A program made the translations under genes and the position numbers. This document shows positions 52,964-61,508 of a stretch of DNA of 64,000 nucleotides, in pieces (position 1 is the stretch's first letter; every line of letters starts with the position of its first letter). The notes under the pieces are model-generated. The model ran no database searches and had not been told where the DNA came from. It saw only the letters and a program-made list of their open reading frames with translations. This DNA is from Anaeramoeba ignava (Eukaryota > Metamonada > Anaeramoebidae). The stretch lies in the NCBI GenBank assembly GCA_028826165.1, contig JAPDFW010000125.1:654001-718000 (forward strand), read 5' to 3'.

Positions 52964-55297
52964 ATGGGAACTTCACAATCAACAAAAAAAACATCAAAAA
53001 AAACAACGCAAAAGGAAATGGATATTTGGAAAGCAATCCAAGAAAACAATTTGAAATACTTAAACAAAATTGAAACAATTTCAGAATCAGAATTCCAAAA
53101 TGAAGAAAAATCTATTTTACAATTTGCAATAGAAAACAAAGTTTCTCCTAAAATTATTCAAATTTTGATCCAAAAAGGAATCGATCCAAATTCACCAGAT
53201 AAAATAAAAAGGAATTCTTTACATTTTGCCATAATGAATAATTCAGGAATTGATACTTTGGATGTTTTGATCCGAAACAACGTTTCAATAAATTCAAAAG
53301 ATAAAAAAAAGCAAACCATTTTAGATTATGCAATGATTCATTTAACCAAAAAAGAACAATTCCCAGTTATCAAATATCTTATTAGCAAAGGAAGTGAGAT
53401 CGATTCAAAAGATAAAAAAGGCAAAACACCTTTTCATTTTGCTTGTCAAAACAACTCAATTGAAGTGGTAAAATATCTTGTTGAAAAAGGAGCAGATATG
53501 AACGCAAAAACTAACAAAAATCACACAGCTTTGCATTTTGCTTGCCAAAACAATTCCTTAGAAGTTATTGAATATTTAATTTCAAAGGGGATCGATATCA
53601 ATGAAAAAACTCAAACTGAAGAAAAATACACAAGAAAAGAAAAAACAGCTTTTCATTATGCCTGCAAAAAAAACACTCTCGAAATTATCAAATATCTTGT
53701 TGAAAAAGGAGCAGATATTCATGCCAAAACAAATTTTAATGAAACAGGATTTCATTTTGCTTGTCAATATAATTCTTTTGAAGTTGCCAAGTATCTTGTT
53801 GGAAAAGGTGCTGATATTAATTTTCTAACAACTGGAAATGAAACAAGTCTACATTTTGCTTGTAGAAACCAAAACAAAAATCAATCACTCAAAATTATTC
53901 AGCATCTTGTTGAAAAAGGAATCGATATCAATGCAAAAACAAATGGAAATGGAACAGCATTGCATTTTGCTTGTGAACTCAACCAAGAAAATTCATTTCA
54001 AGTTATCAAATATCTCATTGAAAAAGGACTTGAAATCAACGACAAAAAAAATGGATATGATACTCCCTTGCATTTGGCATGCCAAAAGAATCAAATAATT
54101 GAAGTGATAAAATATCTTGTTGAAAAAGGAGCAGATATCAATGCAAAAACCAAAAATCACGAAATCCCTTTCCATTTTGCTTGTCAAAACAATTCATTAG
54201 AAATTATTCAATATTTCCTTTCAAAAGGGATCGATATCAATCAAAAAACAATTCAGGATAAAACAGGTTTACATTTAGCCTGTGAAAAAGATCCATCTTT
54301 TGAAGTCATTAAGTACTTGATCCAAAACGGAATTGAAGTCAACACAAAAACAAATCTTTATAAAAGTGCATTGCATATTGCTTGCCAAAAAAAGGTTCCA
54401 ATTATGATTACAAAATATCTTATTGAGCAAGGAATTGATATTAACCAAAAAACAATTTATCAAGAAACTCCGCTCGATTTATCAATTAAAAAATCAAATT
54501 TTGATGCAGCTAAATTGCTCTTAATGAACGATGCAAATGTTTTTGAGTTAAAAAAACCCGAGTCAAGGAATAAAATTATTGATTTGCTTCCTCAAGTTTA
54601 TTCTGTAAATGAGGACATGAAAAAATTACTTGATTCAAAAGAATTTACCGATTTTCAAATTGAATGCAATGATAGTTTCCAGATTCCTATTCACAAATTG
54701 ATTCTTTTGCTACGATTCGACAACAATGAACCTCTTTTCGAAAAATTTATTTATGTTTGCAAACAAAAATCAAAAGAAGATGTTGAACTTTCGGTTAATT
54801 TTCTTTACACTGGATTTCCTGATCTCAAACAATTTGAAAAACAAGAAAATTTAGATCTTCTAAAACAAAATCAACAAAAAGTTGAAGAATTTTTCAAAGA
54901 AATTGAATTAGATCCAAAATGGATCAATCAAAAAAAAGGAAGGAAAGGAATATTGAAAGATTTTCATCAATTATATCAACAAGAATCATCAAAAGATTTC
55001 ACAATAATTTTGGATAAACAAAAGGAGATCAAAGTTCATAAATTAATTTTAATATTGAGAAGTGAATTATTTAAGGGAATGTTTATCAAAGTTCAAGATT
55101 CATCTAATCAAGTTTCAGAAACTTCTCAAAAATCATTTGAAACAATCCAACAATTAATTTATTTTCTTTATCATGATGAATTTGATGAAACAAAGCAAAT
55201 CGACCAAAAAACAATTCAAGAAGTTATTGAATTAAAAGATTATTATCAATTAAATCAAAATTCAATTTTAGATTTAGCTTTCTTATCGAAATTTTGA
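52964..55297 (+). CDS. Ankyrin-repeat double-BTB protein, copy B, with N-myristoylation-like start
   Basis: 777 aa from MGTSQSTKKTSKKT (52964); an in-frame Met 120 bp upstream lies in the T/A-rich leader and over copy 14's start, so it is rejected. Gly2-Ser6 with following lysines fits an N-myristoylation signal, suggesting membrane attachment. About 14 ankyrin repeats (for example HTALHFACQNNSLEVIEYL) are followed by a weak BTB (FTDFQIECNDSF, IPIHKLILL) and the strong one (KDFTIILDKQKEIKVHKLI, RSELFKGMF). 54920-55084 is identical in DNA to 44412-44576 of copy A, while the ankyrin parts differ. It ends with TGA, one of the few non-TAA stops here. Confidence 0.9.
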   Translation: MGTSQSTKKTSKKTTQKEMDIWKAIQENNLKYLNKIETISESEFQNEEKSILQFAIENKVSPKIIQILIQKGIDPNSPDKIKRNSLHFAIMNNSGIDTLDVLIRNNVSINSKDKKKQTILDYAMIHLTKKEQFPVIKYLISKGSEIDSKDKKGKTPFHFACQNNSIEVVKYLVEKGADMNAKTNKNHTALHFACQNNSLEVIEYLISKGIDINEKTQTEEKYTRKEKTAFHYACKKNTLEIIKYLVEKGADIHAKTNFNETGFHFACQYNSFEVAKYLVGKGADINFLTTGNETSLHFACRNQNKNQSLKIIQHLVEKGIDINAKTNGNGTALHFACELNQENSFQVIKYLIEKGLEINDKKNGYDTPLHLACQKNQIIEVIKYLVEKGADINAKTKNHEIPFHFACQNNSLEIIQYFLSKGIDINQKTIQDKTGLHLACEKDPSFEVIKYLIQNGIEVNTKTNLYKSALHIACQKKVPIMITKYLIEQGIDINQKTIYQETPLDLSIKKSNFDAAKLLLMNDANVFELKKPESRNKIIDLLPQVYSVNEDMKKLLDSKEFTDFQIECNDSFQIPIHKLILLLRFDNNEPLFEKFIYVCKQKSKEDVELSVNFLYTGFPDLKQFEKQENLDLLKQNQQKVEEFFKEIELDPKWINQKKGRKGILKDFHQLYQQESSKDFTIILDKQKEIKVHKLILILRSELFKGMFIKVQDSSNQVSETSQKSFETIQQLIYFLYHDEFDETKQIDQKTIQEVIELKDYYQLNQNSILDLAFLSKF

Positions 55298-55344
55298 AAG
55301 AGTTTATTTTATTTTATTCTAAAAAAAAGGGAAATAAAAGAATT

Positions 55345-57162
55345 TTAAAACATCAAACATTCTTTCTGATCATTTCTATTTCTTTTCTTTTTCTTTCTTT
55401 TCTTTTTTTGAATTGGATTTTGATTTTGATTTTGATAATTAAATTTATTAGTTAATAAATCAAATAAATTTGGATTTGTTTGATTTAATTGAAAATAATC
55501 AATTCCTGTTTTAATTTCATCAATGATTTCTTGTGTAATTTGAATTTCATCTTTAATTTGATTTGAATAAATCCAATATTCAAATAATTGAAATGATTTA
55601 TTACTTAATTCACTATAATCTGTAACTTTATTAGAAGTATCATTTGTTACAGATAAAAACATTCCTCGATATAATTCACTTCTCATTATTAATATTAATT
55701 TAGGAAATTTATATTGTTTTTCTTTTCTTTCAATTATAAAATCTTTTTCATTTTCATTTAAATAAATTCTTTTCATTGTTTCTTCAATTTTTTCATTTGA
55801 ATTTATAATTTCTTTAATTTCAGAATATAATTTTTGATTTGTGTTTCTGTTTAAATAAATCATTTCAAATATTTGATTTGATTCTTTAATTGATTTTTTT
55901 GAAATAATTTCTTTAAGTTTTTCAATTTCATTTTCATAATCTTTTAATCTATGTTTCAATATTAATTTATGAGCTTCAATTATTTCTCCATTTTCTGTTT
56001 TAAATGAAATATCACAAAATTCTTTTCTTTCAAATAATTTTATCAAATCTTCTTCAAGATTGGAAAAAGGAGGAGAATAATAAAGAAATGAAGTGTTTTC
56101 ACCACAATAAATATGATAATTGGAAATATCTTTATTAAATAATAATTTAGGAAATTCAATTTGAATTGGAAAAACTTGAAAACCTTCTAGATTTCGACTT
56201 CCTAATTGGCCAAAAGGGTTATTTCCAAATCCAATTATTTTTCTTTTAGATGTTAAAATCAAAGTATGAGAAAATCCAACAGAAAATTCACGAATATCAT
56301 CATTTTCAAATAAGGGTGATTTGATTTCAGTAAATTCATTAGTATCCTGATCTTTGCCAAGTCCGTTATTATAAGAATTTCCACATGAATAAACTTTCCT
56401 TTTTAGATTTTCATTTTCAATCAACATTATTGAATGATAATAACCGCATTGAATATCAATTATTTTGCCTTTTGGAATATTTTGGATTTTGGTTAATTTT
56501 TGGATTTTTTTTCCTTTTCTTGATTCTCCTAATCCAAGTTGACTAACTTGATTATAGCCACATCCAAATAATTCTTGATTTGAATTTAAAAGAAAAACAA
56601 AAAGACAAGAATTTGATGAAAATATTTTAGAAACATTTTTCATCATTAAAATTGGTTTTTCTGTTTTTTCAAATTCATCAAAACCAAGTTGGCCATATTT
56701 ATTAGAACCAATTCCATAAGCATTTTGATTTGAAGTTAATAAGTAAATTGAATCAATTGAGCAAATAACATCTTGAACTATTCTATCATTTTTATCTTCA
56801 ATTAATGATGAAATATTGATAAATTTATTTGAATCATCTAGATTAATATTTCCTTTTGCAAATACATTTCCTTCTATTGTTAAAATAGCCACATTTCGAA
56901 ACCCAACAGTTACTTTTTGAATATTTTCAATTTGGATTTTTTCAATATTTTGATTTGGATATCTTAAATATTCTATTGCTTCTTTGTTTTCAAAAAGGAA
57001 AATTGTTCGTAAATAATTTGATGAAATTTGTTTAATTTGTTTTTCATTTTCATTTTCATTTTCATTTTCAAATTTAAATTGAATTGGTTTTGTTATCTTT
57101 TCTGTTTGATTTTTGATAAGTTTTGTAAATTGGTTTTGACCAAAAAATATAATTTCATTCAT
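55345..57162 (-). CDS. RCC1-propeller double-BTB protein, copy 15, CaaX tail CLMF
   Basis: 605 aa, starting MNEIIFFGQNQFT. Blade residues: CSIDSIYLL, GSNKYGQLGF, FSSNSCLFVFLL (the usual FSG Gly is lost), GCGYNQVSQLG, CGYYHS, CGENTSF. It has the shortest spacer after GNVFAKG (NINLDDSNKF). BTB1 carries KHRLKDYENEIEKLKEI, shared with copy 16. The tail is distinct: NQNQNPIQKKKRKKKKR, then NRNDQKECLMF, an Arg-containing basic region before the CaaX-like box. The spacer to ankyrin copy B is only 47 bp, tail to tail. Confidence 0.9.
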   Translation of the reverse strand: MNEIIFFGQNQFTKLIKNQTEKITKPIQFKFENENENENEKQIKQISSNYLRTIFLFENKEAIEYLRYPNQNIEKIQIENIQKVTVGFRNVAILTIEGNVFAKGNINLDDSNKFINISSLIEDKNDRIVQDVICSIDSIYLLTSNQNAYGIGSNKYGQLGFDEFEKTEKPILMMKNVSKIFSSNSCLFVFLLNSNQELFGCGYNQVSQLGLGESRKGKKIQKLTKIQNIPKGKIIDIQCGYYHSIMLIENENLKRKVYSCGNSYNNGLGKDQDTNEFTEIKSPLFENDDIREFSVGFSHTLILTSKRKIIGFGNNPFGQLGSRNLEGFQVFPIQIEFPKLLFNKDISNYHIYCGENTSFLYYSPPFSNLEEDLIKLFERKEFCDISFKTENGEIIEAHKLILKHRLKDYENEIEKLKEIISKKSIKESNQIFEMIYLNRNTNQKLYSEIKEIINSNEKIEETMKRIYLNENEKDFIIERKEKQYKFPKLILIMRSELYRGMFLSVTNDTSNKVTDYSELSNKSFQLFEYWIYSNQIKDEIQITQEIIDEIKTGIDYFQLNQTNPNLFDLLTNKFNYQNQNQNPIQKKKRKKKKRNRNDQKECLMF

Positions 57163-57204
57163 TTTTGAAAAGAAAAAAATGAAAAATGAAAAAAATGAAA
57201 AATG

Positions 57205-57364
57205 AATTTTAATTTTGATTTTAATTTTAATTTTAATTTTAATTTTAATTTTAATTTTAATTTTAATTTTGATTTTAATTTTAATTTTTATTTTGATTTT
57301 AATTTTGATTTTAATTTTGATTTTAATTTTAATTTTAATTTTAATTTTAATTTTAATTTTAATT
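57205..57364. repeat. TTTTAA/TTTTGA hexamer spacer
   Basis: The hexamer array directly follows the copy 16 stop on its own strand, reading as AATTAA and AATCAA in the gene sense. Confidence 0.85.
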
Positions 57365-59155
57365 TTAATTTTGTTTTTGAAATTTGTTAATTAATAAATC
57401 AAATAAATTTGGATTTGTTTGATTTAATTGAAAATAATCAATTCCTATTTTAATTTCATCAATTATTTCTTGTGTAATTTGAATTTCTTCTTTAATTTGA
57501 TTTGAATAAATCCAATATTCAAATATTTGAAATGATTTATCACTTAATTCACTATAATCTGTAACTTTATTAGATTTATCATCAGTTACAGATAAAAACA
57601 TTCCTCGATATAATTCACTTCTCATTATTAATATTAATTTAGGAAATTTAATTTTCTTTTCTTTTCTTTCAATTATAAAATCTTTTTCATTTTCATTTAA
57701 ATAAATTCTTTTCATTGTTTCTTCTATTTTTTCATTGGAATTTATAATTTCTTTAATTTCATAATATAATTTTTGATTTATTATTCTGTTTGAATAAATC
57801 ATTTCAAATATTTGATTTGATTCTTTAATTGATTTTTTTGAAATAATTTCTTTAAGTTTTTCAATTTCATTTTCATAATCTTTTAATCTATATTTCAATA
57901 TTAATTTATGAGCTTCAATTATTTCTCCATTTTCTGTTTTAAATGAAATATTGCAAAATTCTTTTCTTTCAAATAATTTTATCAAATCTTCTTCAAGATT
58001 GGAAAAAGAAGGAGAAGAATAATAAAGAAATGAAGTTAAATACCCACAATAAACATGATAATTGAAAATATCTTCATTAAATCTTAATTTAGGAAGTTCA
58101 ATTTGAATTGGAATTGGCTTATCTTCTGTATCTCCAGTTCCTAATTCACCCGAAAAATTACTTCCAAAACCGAACAATTTACCTTTGGAAGTTAAAATCA
58201 AAGTATGAGAATTTCCAACAGAAATTTCAAGAATATTATCATCATTTTCAAATAAAGATGATTTGATTTCAGTAAATTCTCGGATATGCTGATCTTTGCT
58301 AACACCATTAAACCCCGATCTTCCACATGAATAAAGTTTTCTTTTTGGATTTTGATTTTGATCTTCATATTCAATCAACATTATTGAATTATAGTCACCA
58401 CATTGAATATAAATTATTTTGCCTTTTGGAATATTTTGGATTTTGGTTAATTTACGGATTCTTATTTCTTCTTTTTCTGTTATTGATTCTCCTAATCCAA
58501 GTTGACCAAATTGATTATCACCACATCCAAATAATTCTTGATTTGAATTTAAAAGAAAAACATGATTTGAATTATTTCCTGAAAATATTTTAGAAACATT
58601 TTTCATCATTAAAATTGGTTTTTCAGCTTTTTGAAGTGTTTCATAATCAAAACCAAGTTGACCAAAACCATTTGCACCAATTCCATAAGCATTTTGATTT
58701 GAAGTTAATAAGTAACTTGAATAAACAGAGCAAGCAATATCTTCAATTATTCTATCATTTGTATCTTCAATTAATGATGAAATATTGATAAATTCATTTG
58801 GATTTTTTGGATTAATATTCATTCCTTTGGCAAATACAATCTTTTCTGATGTCAAAATAGCTTCATTATCTGCACCAAGATTTACTTTTTGAATATCTTC
58901 AATTTGGATTTTTTCAGTTTTATTGGAATATTCTGGTCGAAAAAAATCACCTAAAAATTTAATTGCTTTCCCATTTTCAAAAAGGAAAATTGTTGAAAAA
59001 GTGATTTGTGAAATTTGTTTAATTTGTTTTTCATTTTCATTTTCAAATTTAAATCTGGAATCAAATTTAAATTGTGTTGGTTTTGTTATTTTATCTGGTT
59101 CATTTTCAACAAAGTTTGGAACAGAGTTTTTACCAAAAAATAAAATTTCATTCAT
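57365..59155 (-). CDS. RCC1-propeller double-BTB protein, copy 16
   Basis: 596 aa. The N-terminus has a small internal duplication, FKFDSRFKFENENEKQ, in place of the EN tract. Blade residues: CSVYSSYLL, GANGFGQLGF, GCGDNQFGQLG, CGDYNS, VGNSHT, CGYLTSF. The segment after IEDIQKVNLGADNE reads SEKIVFAKG rather than TIEGNVFAKG. BTB1 tail KYRLKDYENEIEKLKEI matches copy 15. EKKIKFPKL replaces EKQYKFPKL in BTB2. It ends NKFQKQN, shared with copy 17; no CaaX. Confidence 0.9.
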   Translation of the reverse strand: MNEILFFGKNSVPNFVENEPDKITKPTQFKFDSRFKFENENEKQIKQISQITFSTIFLFENGKAIKFLGDFFRPEYSNKTEKIQIEDIQKVNLGADNEAILTSEKIVFAKGMNINPKNPNEFINISSLIEDTNDRIIEDIACSVYSSYLLTSNQNAYGIGANGFGQLGFDYETLQKAEKPILMMKNVSKIFSGNNSNHVFLLNSNQELFGCGDNQFGQLGLGESITEKEEIRIRKLTKIQNIPKGKIIYIQCGDYNSIMLIEYEDQNQNPKRKLYSCGRSGFNGVSKDQHIREFTEIKSSLFENDDNILEISVGNSHTLILTSKGKLFGFGSNFSGELGTGDTEDKPIPIQIELPKLRFNEDIFNYHVYCGYLTSFLYYSSPSFSNLEEDLIKLFERKEFCNISFKTENGEIIEAHKLILKYRLKDYENEIEKLKEIISKKSIKESNQIFEMIYSNRIINQKLYYEIKEIINSNEKIEETMKRIYLNENEKDFIIERKEKKIKFPKLILIMRSELYRGMFLSVTDDKSNKVTDYSELSDKSFQIFEYWIYSNQIKEEIQITQEIIDEIKIGIDYFQLNQTNPNLFDLLINKFQKQN

Positions 59156-59195
59156 TTTTGAAAAGAAAAAAATGAAAAAAAATTTTTTGGATTTT

Positions 59196-59688
59196 TAATT
59201 TTGATTTTAATTTTAATTTTAATTTTAATTTTAATTTTAATTTTAATTTTAATTTTAATTTTAAATTTAAATTTTAATTTTAATTTTAATTTTAATTTTA
59301 ATTTTAATTTTAATTTTAATTTTAATTTTAATTTTAATTTTAATTTTAATTTTAATTTTAATTTTAATTTTAATTTTAATTTTGATTTAAATTTTAATTT
59401 TAATTTTGATTTTGATTTTAATTTTAATTTTAATTTTAATTTTAATTTTAATTTTAATTTTAATTTTAATTTTAATTTTAATTTTAATTTTAATTTTAAT
59501 TTCAATTTTATTTTTAATTTTAATTTTAATTTTGATTTTAATTTTAATTTTGATTTTAATTTGAATTTTGATTTTGAATTTTAATATTAATTTTAATTTT
59601 AATTTTAATTTTGATTTCAATTTTAATTTTAATTTTAATTTTGATTTTAATTTTGATTTTAATTTTAATTTTAATTTTAATTTTAATT
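59196..59688. repeat. Long hexamer spacer between copies 16 and 17
   Basis: About 490 bp of AATTTT hexamers with AATTTTGATTTT variants that cluster toward the copy 17 stop. It contains open Lys-Leu, Asn-Phe and Ile-Leu frames on both strands, all repeat artefacts. Confidence 0.9.
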
Positions 59689-61455
59689 TTAATTTTGTTT
59701 TTGAAATTTGTTAGTTAATAAATCAAATAAATTTGGATATGTTTGATTTAATTGAAAATAATCAATTCCTGTTTCGATTTCATCAATAATTTCTTGTGTA
59801 ATTTGAATTCCTTTTTTAATTTGATTTGAATAAATCCAATATTCAAATAATTGAAATGATTTATTACTTAATTCACTATAATCTGTAACTTTATTAGAAG
59901 TATCATTTGTTACAGATAAAAACATTCCTCGATATAATTCACTTCTCATTATTAATATTAATTTGGGAAATTTATATTGTTTTTCTTTTCTTTCAATTAT
60001 AAAATCTTTTTCATTTTCATTTAAATAAATTATTTTAATTGTTTCTTCAATTTTTTCATTTGAATTTATAATTTCTTTAATTTCTGAATATAATATTGGA
60101 TTTATATTGGAATTGTTTGAATAAATCATTTCAAATATTTGATTAGATTCTTTAATTGATTTTGTTGAAATAATTTCTTGAAGTTTTTCAATTTGATTTT
60201 GATTTTGATTTAATCTATATTTCAATATTAATTTATGAGCTTTGATTATTTCTCCATTTTCTGTTTTAAATGAAATATCACAAAATTCTTTTCTTCTAAA
60301 TAATTTTATCAAATCTTCTTCAAGATTGGAAAAAGAAAGAGGAGAATAATAAAGAAATGATTTTTGATATCCACAAGAAATATGATAATTGAAAATATTT
60401 TCATTAAATCTTAATTCAGGAAGTTCAATTTGAATTGGAACTGATTCATATTTTCTGTCTCCAGTTCCTAATTGACCAAACCAATTACTTCCAAATCCAA
60501 TCAATTTACCTTTGGAAGTTAAAATCAAATTATGCCCATCTCCAACAGAAAAATCAAGAATATTATCATCATTTTCAAATAAAGATGATTTGATTTCAGT
60601 AAATTCATAAATATCTTCATATTTTCCAAGTCCATTTAGCTGCCAATTTCCACATGAATAAAGTTTTCTTTTTGGATTTTGATTTTCATCTTCTTCTTCA
60701 ATCAATATTATTGAATGAGAATATGCACATTGAATATCAATTATTTTACCTTTTGGAATATTTTGGATTTTGGTTAATTTATTTATTATCTCTTTTTTTC
60801 TTTTCCCTAACCCCATTTGTCCAAATCTATTATTTCCTGATCCAAATAATTCTTGATTTGAATTTAAAAGAAAAATATAAGTTGAAGAATTTCCTGAAAA
60901 TATTTTAGAAACATTTTTCATCATTAAAATTGGTTTTTCTGCTTTTCGAATTGTTTTAGAATCAAAACCAAGTTGACATAAATTATTTGAACCAATTCCA
61001 TAAGCATTTTGATTTGAAGTTAATAAGTAGGTTGATTTAGCACCAGAAACAATATCTTGAATTATTCTATCATTTGTATCTTCAATTAATGATGAAATAT
61101 TGATAAATTCTTTTGGATTTTTTGGATTAATATTTTTTCCTTTTGCAAATACATTTCCTTCTTTTGTTAAAATAGCTTCGATTTGATAACCAACAGATAC
61201 TTTTTGAATATTTTCAATTTGGATTTTTTCAATATTTTGATTTGAATCATTTTTATTTAAATATTCTATTGCTTTTCCATTTTCAAAAAGGAAAAATGTT
61301 GAAAATTCACTTGATGAAATTTGTTTAATTTGTTTTTCATTTTCATTTTCATTTTCATTTTCAAATTTAAATTGAATTGGTTTTGTTATTTTATATAGTT
61401 CATTTTTAAAAAGTTTTGGTGATGTATTTGAACCAAAAAATAAACAATCATTCAT
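59689..61455 (-). CDS. RCC1-propeller double-BTB protein, copy 17
   Basis: 588 aa, starting MNDCLFFGSNTSP. Blade residues: SGAKSTYLL, GSNNLCQLGF, GSGNNRFGQMG, CAYSHS (Gly of CG replaced), VGDGHN, CGYQKSF. The second-blade loop is shortened (GKRKKEIINKL). BTB1 has IIKAHKL, and the BTB2 lead-in reads IKIIYLNENEKDF. It ends NKFQKQN. Its upstream region has an extra TTTATTTAATTTTTTATTT insert between the T-rich element and the ATG. Confidence 0.9.
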   Translation of the reverse strand: MNDCLFFGSNTSPKLFKNELYKITKPIQFKFENENENENEKQIKQISSSEFSTFFLFENGKAIEYLNKNDSNQNIEKIQIENIQKVSVGYQIEAILTKEGNVFAKGKNINPKNPKEFINISSLIEDTNDRIIQDIVSGAKSTYLLTSNQNAYGIGSNNLCQLGFDSKTIRKAEKPILMMKNVSKIFSGNSSTYIFLLNSNQELFGSGNNRFGQMGLGKRKKEIINKLTKIQNIPKGKIIDIQCAYSHSIILIEEEDENQNPKRKLYSCGNWQLNGLGKYEDIYEFTEIKSSLFENDDNILDFSVGDGHNLILTSKGKLIGFGSNWFGQLGTGDRKYESVPIQIELPELRFNENIFNYHISCGYQKSFLYYSPLSFSNLEEDLIKLFRRKEFCDISFKTENGEIIKAHKLILKYRLNQNQNQIEKLQEIISTKSIKESNQIFEMIYSNNSNINPILYSEIKEIINSNEKIEETIKIIYLNENEKDFIIERKEKQYKFPKLILIMRSELYRGMFLSVTNDTSNKVTDYSELSNKSFQLFEYWIYSNQIKKGIQITQEIIDEIETGIDYFQLNQTYPNLFDLLTNKFQKQN

Positions 61456-61508
61456 TTTCTTTATTTAATTTTTTATTTTTTGAAAAGAAAAAAAATGAAA
61501 AATGAATT

